This document shows, in pieces, positions 9,202 to 18,116 of a DNA stretch of 64,000 nt. A program made the position numbers and the translations under genes. Under the pieces are notes generated by a model, which saw only the letters and a list, made by a program, of their open reading frames with translations, was not told where the DNA came from and made no database searches. Numbering within the stretch: position 1 is the first letter of the stretch; each line of letters begins with the position of its first letter. The stretch spans positions 101,444-165,443 of the forward strand of contig NZ_WNKY01000011.1 of the NCBI RefSeq assembly GCF_009720825.1. Direction: 5' to 3'. The DNA comes from Duganella radicis. Its GTDB lineage: Bacteria; Pseudomonadota; Gammaproteobacteria; Burkholderiales; Burkholderiaceae_D.

Positions 9202-10044
9202 ATGACCACTTCCCGCCGCAGACTCGTTGCCATCACGGCCGCCGCCACATTGGCGGGGCTGGCGACGCTTGGCGCGGCGGGCGGCGTGCTGGTGTTGTAT
9301 GGCGGCTTTTACAACGTCGCCTCCACGCGCTCCCATTTCCAGTGGGTTCACAGCCTGCTGGAACTCGGCATGCAGCGATCGGTGCGCCACCATGCACGCG
9401 ACATCGTGCCGCCGCCGGCCAATCCGCAACTGGCCGCGCGCGGCGCCGGCCTGTATCGCGACAACTGCGTGACCTGCCACGGCGCCCCCGGGGTGGCGCA
9501 AAGCGATATCGGCCAAAGCATGCAGCCCGTGCCCGGCCCGCTGGCCGACGCCGCGCGCCGCTGGCATCCCAACGAACTGTATTGGATCACCCGCCACGGC
9601 ATCAAAATGAGCGGCATGCCGGCCTGGGAATACCATCTGTCGGACGACGATATCTGGGCAGTGGTGGCCTTCCTCGCAGCGCTGCCCGCCCTGTCGCCGC
9701 AAGCCTATGCCGCCCTGCTGGAACAAGCCGGCCACCCGCAGCGCGGCGCCAGGCCAGCGCACGCGCAAGCCGACGCCCGGCGCGGCCATCTGGCGCTAAG
9801 CCAGTACGCCTGCAACGCCTGCCACCGCATTCCCGGCGTGACCGGTCCCGACACCCTGGTCGGGCCGCCGCTGCGCGATCTGTCCAAACGCCAGTACATC
9901 GCCGGCGGCCTGCCCAACAACGCGGACAATCTTGCGCAATGGGTGCGCGATCCGCAACGCATACGCCCGCACAGCGCCATGCCGGCGATGGGGGTGACCG
10001 AGTCCGACGCGCGCGACATCGCCGCCTACCTGCTGCAACCATAG
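9202..10044 (+). CDS. diheme cytochrome c
   Basis: The protein has 280 residues. One N-terminal membrane anchor or signal (about 8-35) is followed by two cytochrome c domains, with CVTCH near 93 and CNACH near 200. Distal Met ligands are probably in KMSGMPAW and in MPAMGV. ATG 9202 is preceded by a GTG at 9199; the ribosome binding site supports the ATG. The second domain is very like the lipoprotein cytochrome across the divergent promoter, sharing YIAG-LPN, MPAMGV and DARDIAAYL. It is probably a membrane-anchored electron carrier linked to the caa3 oxidase. Confidence 0.85.
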   Translation: MTTSRRRLVAITAAATLAGLATLGAAGGVLVLYGGFYNVASTRSHFQWVHSLLELGMQRSVRHHARDIVPPPANPQLAARGAGLYRDNCVTCHGAPGVAQSDIGQSMQPVPGPLADAARRWHPNELYWITRHGIKMSGMPAWEYHLSDDDIWAVVAFLAALPALSPQAYAALLEQAGHPQRGARPAHAQADARRGHLALSQYACNACHRIPGVTGPDTLVGPPLRDLSKRQYIAGGLPNNADNLAQWVRDPQRIRPHSAMPAMGVTESDARDIAAYLLQP

Positions 10045-10056
10045 GAGAACACCGCC

Positions 10057-11130
10057 ATGCCGCCCGCTACTCCACCGCCCGGCAGTGAACGCAGCTTCCT
10101 GCACCGCGTGGTGCTGGCCTACGGCATCGGCATGCTGTTCATTCTGGTGCTGGCCGCGCTATGGTATGGCGCGGAAGTGCTGTTGCTGCTGTTCGCCTGC
10201 GCGCTGTTTGCCATCCTGCTGTATGAGCTAAGCCGCCGCATGGCCAGGCGCCTGCCGATGCGGCGCGGTGTCGCCCTGGCCATCGTCGCCGTGGTGCTGG
10301 CGGCATTGATGGGCGGCGGCGGCTGGGCGCTGGCGCCGCAGATCGCCGAGCAGGCGGCGGAACTGGGCTCGGTGGTGCCGGACGCCATCGAACGCCTGCG
10401 CGCGGCGGTGGCGCAAAACCCCTTCCTGCACAGCATCCTGTCCGACCTGCCCAGCGCCGAACAGATACGCAAGCAGCTGACCGCCATGGTGCCCAACGCC
10501 GGGCTGGTATTCAGTGGCGTGTTCGGGGCACTGGGCAACGCCGTCATCATCCTGTGCGTGGGCCTCTACTTCGCCGCCCAGCCCACGCTGTACATCGAGG
10601 GTTTCATCAAGCTGATTCCACAACCGCGCCGCGCACGCGCGCGTGAAGTGCTGGACGCCATCGGCGACACGCTGGCGCGCTGGCTGGTCGGCAAAGCGGT
10701 ATCGATGATTGTGGTGGGCGTGGCCACCGCCGCCGGACTGTGGGCACTGGACGTGCCGCTGGCCATGGTGCTGGGATTGATCGCAGGCTTGCTCGACTTC
10801 ATCCCCTACATTGGTCCCTTGATGGCGGGGGTTCCGGCGGTGCTGATCGCGTTTTCGCACAGCCCTGAGCTGGGTCTGTACACAATGCTGCTGTTCCTCG
10901 CCATCCAGCTGGCCGAAGGCTATCTGCTGTCGCCGCTGATCGAGGCGCGCAGCGTATCGCTGCCGCCAGCGCTGACCATCGCCATGCAGATGCTGTTCGG
11001 CGCCCTGTTTGGTCTGGCCGGCATCGCGCTGGCGACGCCGCTGGCGGCGGTGCTGTCTGTGCTGACCGCCATGCTCTACGTCGAAGACGTGCTTGGCGAC
11101 GCGCCGCCTAAACCGCCAGATGGCGCTTGA
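10057..11130 (+). CDS. AI-2E family transporter (PerM/YdiK-like)
   Basis: The protein has 357 residues and many hydrophobic helices, with the C-terminal block typical of the AI-2E (UPF0118) family, including LDFIPYIGPLMAGVPAVLIA and PLIEARSVSLPPALTI. Members are assigned various export or exchange roles (autoinducer-2, Na+/H+ exchange), so the substrate cannot be named. The start has a good AGGAGA site. It lies 12 bp after the diheme cytochrome gene and may be co-transcribed. Its end overlaps the oncoming urtE by 23 bp. Confidence 0.85.
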   Translation: MPPATPPPGSERSFLHRVVLAYGIGMLFILVLAALWYGAEVLLLLFACALFAILLYELSRRMARRLPMRRGVALAIVAVVLAALMGGGGWALAPQIAEQAAELGSVVPDAIERLRAAVAQNPFLHSILSDLPSAEQIRKQLTAMVPNAGLVFSGVFGALGNAVIILCVGLYFAAQPTLYIEGFIKLIPQPRRARAREVLDAIGDTLARWLVGKAVSMIVVGVATAAGLWALDVPLAMVLGLIAGLLDFIPYIGPLMAGVPAVLIAFSHSPELGLYTMLLFLAIQLAEGYLLSPLIEARSVSLPPALTIAMQMLFGALFGLAGIALATPLAAVLSVLTAMLYVEDVLGDAPPKPPDGA

Positions 11131-11806
11131 CCTCCGGATCGTTCATTGACGCCTGCTGACCGGACGCCACCACTTCGCCGCGCGACAGCACGATGAACTG
11201 GTCGGCCAGTTCGTGGGCGAAGTCGAAGTATTGTTCGCACAGCAGGATGGCCATGTCGCCGCGCTGGCGCAGCAGGCGGATGACGTTGCCGATGTCCTTG
11301 ATGATGGAGGGCTGGATGCCTTCGGTCGGTTCATCAAGAATAATCAGCTTGGGCTCCGCCAGCAGTGCGCGCGCGATCGCCAGCTGTTGCTGCTGGCCGC
11401 CGGACAGGTCGCCGCCACGCCGGTGCAGCATCTCTTTCAGCACCGGGAACAGTTCGTACACTTCGCCCTTGATGGTGGAGGCCTTCTTGCCGCTATGTGT
11501 GGCAAGGCCCATCAGCAGATTCTCTTCCACCGTCAAGCGGGCGAAGATTTCGCGTCCCTGCGGCACGTAGGCGATGCCGGCCCGCGCACGCTGGTGCGGC
11601 GGCAGCCTGGTGATGTCGCGCCCTTCCAGTTTGACGCTGCCCGCAGATACCGGCAGTACACCCATCAGGCATTTCAGCAGCGTGGTCTTGCCGACGCCAT
11701 TGCGGCCCAGCAGCGCCATGCACTTGCCCTTCTCCAGTTCCATCGACACACCGCGCAGGGTGTGGGCGGCACCGTAGTATTGGTTGATTTTTTCTACTTG
11801 CAGCAT
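11108..11806 (-). CDS. urtE: urea ABC transporter ATP-binding protein UrtE
   Basis: The protein has 232 residues from the ATG at 11806 (MLQVEKINQYYG). Walker A is GRNGVGKTT, the signature is LSGGQQQ, Walker B is LIILDEPTEG, and a switch His is not obvious by eye. It is the LivF-type ATPase of a branched-chain amino-acid/urea-class importer. Its place as the last gene behind urtABCD identifies it as UrtE. The start is 4 bp after urtD. No urease genes lie in the window, so whether urea is hydrolysed nearby cannot be said. Confidence 0.92.
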   Translation of the reverse strand: MLQVEKINQYYGAAHTLRGVSMELEKGKCMALLGRNGVGKTTLLKCLMGVLPVSAGSVKLEGRDITRLPPHQRARAGIAYVPQGREIFARLTVEENLLMGLATHSGKKASTIKGEVYELFPVLKEMLHRRGGDLSGGQQQQLAIARALLAEPKLIILDEPTEGIQPSIIKDIGNVIRLLRQRGDMAILLCEQYFDFAHELADQFIVLSRGEVVASGQQASMNDPEVKRHLAV

Positions 11807-11810
11807 ATGC

Positions 11811-12605
11811 TTAGCGTCCCAGATAAACTTCAATCACCCGATCATCGGCCTGCACTTCGTCCATGCGGCCTTGCGCCAGCACCGAGCCTTCATGCAGCAC
11901 CGTCACCACGCCCTGTTGCGCGATCTCGGCGACGAAGCCCATGTCGTGCTCCACCACCATGATGGAATGCTTGCCGCGCAATTCGTTCAGCAGCTCCGCC
12001 GTGCGCGCCGTTTCAGCGTCCGACATGCCGGCCACCGGTTCGTCCAGCAGAATCAGCTGCGGCTCCTGCATCAACAGCATGCCGATCTCCAGCCACTGCT
12101 TCTGGCCGTGCGACAGCAGACCGGCCAGACGCTGCTCGCTGCCGTTCAGGCGTATCAGTTTGAGGATCTCGTCGATCTTGCCGCGCTGTTCGGACGACAG
12201 GCGCGCGAACAATGTCGGCCGCACGCGCTTGTCCATCTTCATCGCCAGTTCGAGATTTTCAAACACCGTGTGCTGTTCGAACACCGTCGGCCGCTGGAAC
12301 TTGCGGCCGATGCCGGCGTGGGCGATTTCATGCTCACTCATGCGGCTCAGGTCCATGGTCTGGCCGAAGAAGGCCGTGCCGGAGGTCGGCCGCGTCTTAC
12401 CGGTGATGACGTCCATCATGGTGGTCTTGCCGGCGCCATTCGGGCCGATAATGCAGCGCAGCTCACCGACCGAGATATCGAGACTCAGCTTGTTCAGGGC
12501 GCGGAAGCCGTCGAACACCACGCTGATCTCTTCCAGGTACAGAATGGCGCCGTGGGTGGTGTCCAGCCCTTGCAGCGCAATTCGCCCGTCGTTCATTGAA
12601 CTCAT
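11811..12605 (-). CDS. urtD: urea ABC transporter ATP-binding protein UrtD
   Basis: The protein has 264 residues from MSSMNDGRI. Walker A is GPNGAGKTT, the signature is LSHGQKQW, usual for this LivG-type subgroup, and Walker B is LILLDEPVAGM, followed by the switch His in VVEHD. It pairs with UrtE as the second ATPase of the importer. The ATG overlaps the urtC stop by 4 bp, which decides the start over a longer frame that runs back into urtC. Confidence 0.93.
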   Translation of the reverse strand: MSSMNDGRIALQGLDTTHGAILYLEEISVVFDGFRALNKLSLDISVGELRCIIGPNGAGKTTMMDVITGKTRPTSGTAFFGQTMDLSRMSEHEIAHAGIGRKFQRPTVFEQHTVFENLELAMKMDKRVRPTLFARLSSEQRGKIDEILKLIRLNGSEQRLAGLLSHGQKQWLEIGMLLMQEPQLILLDEPVAGMSDAETARTAELLNELRGKHSIMVVEHDMGFVAEIAQQGVVTVLHEGSVLAQGRMDEVQADDRVIEVYLGR

Positions 12606-13675
12606 GCCTGCTCCTTGCGTACCAGTCCTGCGAGGCCGCGCGGCAGGTAGCGCGTCACCAGGATGAAGATTAAACCGAGGGCGAACAGCCACAGGTTGGG
12701 GAAGGCGCCGGTGAACCAGCTTTTCAGCCCATTCACCGAGAATGCGCCAATCACAGGCCCCAGCAGCGTGCCGCGGCCGCCCACCGCCGCCCAGATCACC
12801 ATTTCAATCGAATTGGCCGGCGACATTTCGGACGGATTGATGATGCCCACCTGCGGCACATACAGTGCGCCCGCAATCCCGCACAGCACCGCCGACAGCG
12901 TCCACACAAAGAGCTTGAACCACAGCGGGTTGTAACCGATGAACATCAGGCGCGACTCCGAATCGCGCACCGCTTGCAGCACGCGTCCCAGCTTGGACTT
13001 GACGATCCAGCGGCACAGCAGCAGTGCGCCCACCAGCACGGCCAGCGTCACCAGATACAGCGTGGCCTTGGTACCTGGCGCACTGATTGGGAAACCCAGA
13101 ATCCGCTTGAAGTCGGTGAAGCCGTTATTGCCGCCAAAGCCGGTGTTATTCCGGAAGAACAGCAGCATGAAGGCGTACGTCATGGCTTGCGTGATGATGG
13201 AGAAGTACACGCCCTTGATGCGCGAGCGGAAGGCGAAGAAGCCAAACACAAAGGCCAGCACGCCCGGCACCAGCACCACCAGCGCCAACGCCACCCAGAA
13301 GCTGTCGGTGCCGCTCCAGTACCATGGGTAGGCCTTCCAGTCGAGGAACACCATGAAGTCCGGCAGGTCGCTCTGGTACACGCCTTCGCGGCCGATGGAG
13401 CGCATCAGGTACATGCCGTGCGCGTAAGCGCCCAGCGCGAAGAACACGCCGTGGCCCAGCGACAGGATGCCGGCGTAGCCCCACACCATATCGAGCGCCA
13501 GCGCGGCCAGCGCGTAGCACATGAATTTGCCGATCAGGCTCACCATGTAGCTCGGCACGTGCAGCGGATGGCCGTCGGCAAAGAAGAGATTCAGCAGCGG
13601 CAGCGCCGCCAGCAGCACGGTGGCGGCAACGATGCCAGTCCACGCGCGGCGCGAAAACAGGGATGGATGATTCAT
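12602..13675 (-). CDS. urtC: urea ABC transporter permease UrtC
   Basis: The protein has 357 residues and about ten hydrophobic segments, with the LivM-type motifs DMVWGYAGILSLGHGVFFALGA and GGRGTLLGPVIGA. It forms half of the inner-membrane channel with UrtB. The start overlaps the urtB stop by 4 bp (ATGA) and the end overlaps urtD in the same way, so translation across the operon is coupled. Confidence 0.93.
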   Translation of the reverse strand: MNHPSLFSRRAWTGIVAATVLLAALPLLNLFFADGHPLHVPSYMVSLIGKFMCYALAALALDMVWGYAGILSLGHGVFFALGAYAHGMYLMRSIGREGVYQSDLPDFMVFLDWKAYPWYWSGTDSFWVALALVVLVPGVLAFVFGFFAFRSRIKGVYFSIITQAMTYAFMLLFFRNNTGFGGNNGFTDFKRILGFPISAPGTKATLYLVTLAVLVGALLLCRWIVKSKLGRVLQAVRDSESRLMFIGYNPLWFKLFVWTLSAVLCGIAGALYVPQVGIINPSEMSPANSIEMVIWAAVGGRGTLLGPVIGAFSVNGLKSWFTGAFPNLWLFALGLIFILVTRYLPRGLAGLVRKEQA

Positions 13676-15243
13676 TCTGCGCTCCTGCCTTTCATGGCGA
13701 ACAGGCCTTGCGGACGTTTCTGGATAAAGATGATGATGAAGATCAGGATGGCGATCTTGGCCAGTACCGCGCCCGCCACCGGTTCCAGGAATTTGTTCGC
13801 CTCGCCGAGTCCCAACGCGGCAATCACGGTGCCCGCCAGTTGGCCGACGCCGCCCAGCACCACCACCATGAACGAATCGACGATGTAGCCCTGGCCGAGG
13901 TCCGGTCCCACGTTACCCAACTGCGACAGCGCCACGCCGCCCAGGCCGGCGATGCCGGAACCGAGGCCGAAGGTCATCATGTCGATTTTGGCGCTGGAGA
14001 CGCCCACGCAGCCAGCCATGCGGCGGTTCTGCATCACGGCGCGCACGAACAGGCCGAGACGGGTTTTGTTCAGGATCAGCCACACGCCCGCCACCACCAG
14101 CAACGCGAAAACGATGATGACGATGCGGTTGTAGGCCAGCACCAGCGAGCCAAGCACGGTCACGCCACCGGACATCCACGACGGATTGGCGACTTCCACG
14201 TTCTGCGCGCCGAAGATGGTGCGCACGGCTTGCATCAGAATCAGGCTGATGCCCCAGGTGGCCAGCAGGGTTTCCAGCGGGCGGCCGTAGAGCCAGCGGA
14301 TCACGGTGCGCTCCAGCGCGATGCCGACGGCGGCGGTGACCACAAAGGCTGCCGGCAGCGCGGCGGCCAGATACCAGTCCAGCGCATCCGGTGCCCAACG
14401 GCGGAAGGCAAGCTGGCACAGATAGGTGGTGTAGGCGCCGATCATCAGCAGTTCGCCGTGCGCCATGTTGATGATGCCCATCAGGCCAAAGGTGATGGCC
14501 AGGCCCAGCGCCGCCAGCAGCAGCACGCTGGCCAGCGAGATGCCGTAGAAGACATTGCCGATGAATTCCGTGCGCGCGAGGCGGCTGTCCAGCGCTTGCA
14601 ACGTTTGCGTGGCGGCGATGCGCACGCTCGGGTCGGCGTCGCCGGACACCATGGCTTGCAGCGTCGGACGCAGACTGGCGTTGCTGCTGCCAGCCAGCGC
14701 TTCCACCGCGCCACGGCGCTTGGCGGCGTCCGGCGATTGCAGGTTGGCGGTGGCGGCGACGAGGCGCAACAGGTCGCGTACTTCGGCGTCGGTCTCCTTG
14801 CCAAGCGCTTTTTCGATCAACGGCGCTTGCGACAGCGTGGCGGATTTCTGCAATTCGATGGCCGCCGCCAGGCGCTGGGAACGTTCGGGCGAGAACATCT
14901 TCAGCGCGGACAGCGCCTCTTCGATGGCGCCGCGCAGACGGTTGTTGATCATCACGCCGTCCAGGCCTTCCGGCAGCGGGCCGGTGGCGCCGGTGGCGGC
15001 GTCGGTGGCCTTGTCGTCGGCAACGATGTATAGCTTGCCTTCGGGCGTGGCGTAGACATCGCCGTTTTGCAGCGCGGTCAGCAGGCGCGTGGCATCGTCG
15101 GTGGCGAGTGCGCCGATGTTGGCGATGGCCGCAACGCGCGCGTCCGGGTCATCGCCAGCCAGGGGCGCCAGCACGGCGGGATCGATCGCCGCACGCGCAA
15201 CGCCTGCGAACAGCAGGCATGCAAGGAGCAGGAGTTTTTTCAA
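13672..15243 (-). CDS. urtB: urea ABC transporter permease UrtB
   Basis: The protein has 523 residues. A cleavable signal (about 1-19, ending ARA) is followed by a roughly 200-residue periplasmic helical domain with HEAT-like turns (DPDARVAAIANIGAL, DPSVRIAATQTLQAL). The LivH-type permease begins near 215 and carries GIINMAHGELLMIGAY. The long N-terminal domain is normal for proteobacterial UrtB. The start codon is TTG at 15243, supported by AAGGA about 8 nt upstream. A GC-rich hairpin lies between urtA and this start. Confidence 0.92.
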   Translation of the reverse strand: MKKLLLLACLLFAGVARAAIDPAVLAPLAGDDPDARVAAIANIGALATDDATRLLTALQNGDVYATPEGKLYIVADDKATDAATGATGPLPEGLDGVMINNRLRGAIEEALSALKMFSPERSQRLAAAIELQKSATLSQAPLIEKALGKETDAEVRDLLRLVAATANLQSPDAAKRRGAVEALAGSSNASLRPTLQAMVSGDADPSVRIAATQTLQALDSRLARTEFIGNVFYGISLASVLLLAALGLAITFGLMGIINMAHGELLMIGAYTTYLCQLAFRRWAPDALDWYLAAALPAAFVVTAAVGIALERTVIRWLYGRPLETLLATWGISLILMQAVRTIFGAQNVEVANPSWMSGGVTVLGSLVLAYNRIVIIVFALLVVAGVWLILNKTRLGLFVRAVMQNRRMAGCVGVSSAKIDMMTFGLGSGIAGLGGVALSQLGNVGPDLGQGYIVDSFMVVVLGGVGQLAGTVIAALGLGEANKFLEPVAGAVLAKIAILIFIIIFIQKRPQGLFAMKGRSAE

Positions 15244-15267
15244 GATGCGGATTCCTTAGGTGAAGCT

Positions 15268-15294
15268 GCCCCGCGCCCAGCTGCCGCGCGGGGC
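15268..15294 (-). other. intercistronic GC-rich stem-loop between urtA and urtB
   Basis: GCCCCGCGC (15268-15276) and GCGCGGGGC (15286-15294) form a perfect 9-bp stem with a 9-nt loop. No T-run follows on the transcribed strand, so it is not a standard terminator. Hairpins at this point often protect the 3' end of a highly expressed binding-protein message from exonucleases; that role is inferred from position. Confidence 0.5.
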
Positions 15295-15301
15295 GGGGAA
15301 A

Positions 15302-16558
15302 TTACAGCTTTTGCTTGCCCTCGTTACCCGGGATGAACGGGCTCCATGGGTTGGCGCGCACCGGGCCTGGAGTTTTCCACACCACGTTGAACTGGCCGTC
15401 CGGACGAATTTCGCCAATGAACACCGGCTTGTGCAGGTGGTGGTTGGTCGCATCCATGGTCAGGGTGAAGCCCGATGGCGCCTTGAAGGTCTGGCCGCCC
15501 ATTGCCGCGATCACTTTGTCGGTGTCGGTCGACTTGGCCTTCTCCACCGCTTGCGCCCACATGTGGATGCCGACGTAGGTGGCTTCCATCGGATCGTTGG
15601 TCACGACCGTGTTCGCGTTCGGCAGCTTCTTGGCGGCGGCGTAGGCTTTCCACTTCTTGATGAAGTCCGAGTTCACCGGATTTTTCACCGACTCGAAGTA
15701 GTTCCATGCAGCCAGGTGGCCCAGCAGTGGCTTGGTGTCCACGCCGCGCAGTTCTTCCTCGCCCACCGAAAACGCCACCACCGGCACATCGGTCGCCTTC
15801 AGGCCGGCGTTGCCCAGCTCTTTATAGAACGGCACGTTGGAGTCGCCGTTGATGGTCGAGATCACCGCCGTCTTGCCGCCCGCCGCGAACTTCTTGATAT
15901 TGGCGACGATGGTCTGGTAGTCCGAATGGCCGAACGGGGTGTAGACCTCGTCGATATCGCTTTCCTTCACGCCTTTGCTCTTCAGGAAGGCGCGCAGGAT
16001 CTTGTTGGTGGTGCGAGGATAAACGTAGTCGGTGCCCAGCAGGACGAAGCGCTTGGCGCTGCCGCCCTCTTTGCTCATCAGGTATTCGACTGCGGGAATG
16101 GCCTGCTGGTTAGGCGCGGCGCCGGTGTAGAACACGTTCTTTTCCAGTTCTTCGCCTTCGTACTGCACTGGATAGAACAGCAGCGAATTCAATTCCTTAA
16201 ACACCGGCAGCACCGATTTGCGCGACACCGACGTCCAGCAGCCAAACACCACCGATACTTTGTCCTGTGCGATCAGGCCACGCGCCTTTTCGGCAAACAG
16301 CGGCCAGTTGGAGGCAGGGTCCACCACCACCGGCTCCAGCTTCTTGCCCAACACGCCGCCCTTGGCGTTGATTTCATCGATGGTCATCAAGGCCACGTCT
16401 TTCAGCGACGTTTCCGAGATCGCCATGGTGCCGGACAGCGAATGCAGGATGCCGACCTTGATGGTGTCCGCGGCGTGGGCCTGCGCACCGGCGGCCATCA
16501 GTGCGGTAGCGGCGGCGATGCGGCTCAGGGTGCCGATAAAGTTACGACGATTTTGCAT
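15302..16558 (-). CDS. urtA: urea ABC transporter substrate-binding protein UrtA
   Basis: The protein has 418 residues. The N-terminus has NRRNFIGTL followed by a hydrophobic stretch ending AQAHA, compatible with a Tat-type or Sec signal. The mature part starts DTIKVGILHSLSGTMAISE, the standard opening of urea/amide-binding type I periplasmic proteins (UrtA/FmdD/AmiC-like). The substrate may be urea or a short-chain amide. It lies 22 bp downstream of the porin gene and heads urtBCDE. Confidence 0.93.
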   Translation of the reverse strand: MQNRRNFIGTLSRIAAATALMAAGAQAHAADTIKVGILHSLSGTMAISETSLKDVALMTIDEINAKGGVLGKKLEPVVVDPASNWPLFAEKARGLIAQDKVSVVFGCWTSVSRKSVLPVFKELNSLLFYPVQYEGEELEKNVFYTGAAPNQQAIPAVEYLMSKEGGSAKRFVLLGTDYVYPRTTNKILRAFLKSKGVKESDIDEVYTPFGHSDYQTIVANIKKFAAGGKTAVISTINGDSNVPFYKELGNAGLKATDVPVVAFSVGEEELRGVDTKPLLGHLAAWNYFESVKNPVNSDFIKKWKAYAAAKKLPNANTVVTNDPMEATYVGIHMWAQAVEKAKSTDTDKVIAAMGGQTFKAPSGFTLTMDATNHHLHKPVFIGEIRPDGQFNVVWKTPGPVRANPWSPFIPGNEGKQKL

Positions 16559-16580
16559 GGGTGAGCTCCGTGGTGGTTAA

Positions 16581-17690
16581 TCAGTATTGAAGTTGCAGGG
16601 CGATCGAGAACTTGTCGTTGTCCGCTACGCCAGTGATTTTGGTTTTCGAGTACACGGCGCTGATCTGCGCGTTGTAACCGTCGATGATGTAGTTGGTGCC
16701 GACGTCGAATTGTTTGGTGTCGATGTTGGTGTCGGCGGCGAACTTCTGCCAGCGCACGAAGGGCTGGAACTTGCCCCATCCGGCCTTGTCTTCGAAGATG
16801 TAGGAAGCGCCGGCCGAATAGGCCTTGCCCTGTTCGGACTTGATGACGTCATCGGTGTCGTACTTGTACCAGGCCGCTTCCACCGCGAACGCGCCGGCGC
16901 CCTTGATGCGCTTCTCCAGCAGGAAATCGACGTTGTACGAGCTGTAGTCGCCCACCTTGCCGACCGTGAGGATGCCGTCCTTCTGCGTGCGGCCGGCCAC
17001 GCCGATGGCGAGGATGTCGGCGCCGCCGAGGTAGTTGCCGGTGCCGTAGTAGCCCGGTTCCGCGTCCCAGAAGTCGTACTGGATGCGGCCCGCGTACATC
17101 AGCGCGTCGTCGGCCTTGATGCCCGCGGCCTTGGCCTGGTTCTGCGTCAGCGAACCGATGCCGAAGGTGTGGCCTTCAAACGCGCCGAAAGAGTAACCGA
17201 GACGGCCGCCATCGCCCACATTGCCCCATACGACCACGCCGTCGTCGCGGCCGCGGAAGATGCCGCCGTTGTAGCCGTAGCGCGACGCCACGCCGGCCCA
17301 GTAGCCGCCGCCCAGCGAGTAGTAAGGACCGGCCATGTTGGCGCGGTCGGACGGCGACAGCAGGCGGCCGGCCCAGATATTCAGTTCCGGCGAGATGGCG
17401 AACTGGCCGGCGGCGTCCAGCACGCGGATTTGCTCGCCGTCCCACTCGGTGTTGAACATGCCCTTGATGTTCTTGTTGAGCGAAGCGCCGAAGAACAGGC
17501 GTCCGCTGTCGAGATTAAAATCGCTGGAGCGGCCGCCGTCCGGCGCGCCCTTCTCCGCGCTGGTGTAGCTCTCGCGCAGGCCGAAGCCGACGCTGACCGA
17601 CTTGTCCTCGCCGAAGTTGACCGTCGCGCCGGCAAACGCGTTGCCCATTGCCGCCACAGCCACCGCCAGTACCACCTTCTTCAACGCCAT
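16581..17690 (-). CDS. outer-membrane porin of the urt operon (FmdC-like)
   Basis: The protein has 369 residues from MALKKVVLA. A signal peptide ends near GNAFA. The rest is a beta-rich barrel with alternating hydrophobic strands and a terminal aromatic residue (SIALQLQY), as expected of an outer-membrane porin. The ATG at 17690 follows GGGAG; a longer upstream frame has no signal peptide. The gene is only 22 bp before urtA on the same strand, so it is probably the first gene of the operon. In Methylophilus the porin gene fmdC precedes the amide/urea importer in the same arrangement. Confidence 0.8.
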   Translation of the reverse strand: MALKKVVLAVAVAAMGNAFAGATVNFGEDKSVSVGFGLRESYTSAEKGAPDGGRSSDFNLDSGRLFFGASLNKNIKGMFNTEWDGEQIRVLDAAGQFAISPELNIWAGRLLSPSDRANMAGPYYSLGGGYWAGVASRYGYNGGIFRGRDDGVVVWGNVGDGGRLGYSFGAFEGHTFGIGSLTQNQAKAAGIKADDALMYAGRIQYDFWDAEPGYYGTGNYLGGADILAIGVAGRTQKDGILTVGKVGDYSSYNVDFLLEKRIKGAGAFAVEAAWYKYDTDDVIKSEQGKAYSAGASYIFEDKAGWGKFQPFVRWQKFAADTNIDTKQFDVGTNYIIDGYNAQISAVYSKTKITGVADNDKFSIALQLQY

Positions 17691-17810
17691 CTTGCTCTCC
17701 CGTCTTGGTTTTGGATGAAACAAGATTAACCAGCCGGCAACCTGCTGGACATACGTTGAATGACGTAGTGGTAAAGGTGGCACAATACGGGCTTTGCGAG
17801 GAAAACCATC

Positions 17811-18038
17811 ATGACCGTATTTGCCGCCCCTGTTTTCGACGCCACCGTGATCTACGACGGCCATGAGCTGTTCAAGGGCCAGGGCGCCGCCAAGGGCTGG
17901 GCCGAAAAGCTGGGCAAGGAGCTGGAATGCGAGATCGGCGTCGAGAAGATCGGCACCGGCTGGGTGCTGACCGGCACCGTGGACGGCGAGGCTTGCAAAT
18001 GGAGCATCGTCGGCCAGCGCCTCAAGCGCATGGACTGA
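17811..18038 (+). CDS. small hypothetical protein, 75 residues
   Basis: The product starts MTVFAAPVFDATVIYDGHELF and has no signal peptide or membrane helix. It appears to be a compact mixed alpha/beta protein with alternating strands toward the C-terminus (TGWVLTGTVDGE). AGGAAAA lies just before the ATG. It is divergent from the porin-urt operon across a 120-bp gap and precedes topoisomerase IB. I do not recognise a family. Codon usage matches its neighbours, which supports it as a real gene. Confidence 0.65.
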   Translation: MTVFAAPVFDATVIYDGHELFKGQGAAKGWAEKLGKELECEIGVEKIGTGWVLTGTVDGEACKWSIVGQRLKRMD

Positions 18039-18116
18039 ACAAAGCGTGCGCTAGCGCACATCACCCGGGTGCTCCCGGGCGTAGCATCCCAGCAGACCCG
18101 TTCAGCGAGGATGCCC

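Noticed and set aside
17778..17793. TGGCAC with GC twelve bases on, resembling a sigma-54 promoter upstream of the 75-residue protein
   Set aside because: The predicted start would fall inside the ribosome binding site of the gene, and the -12 element matches only GC. It faces away from the urt operon.
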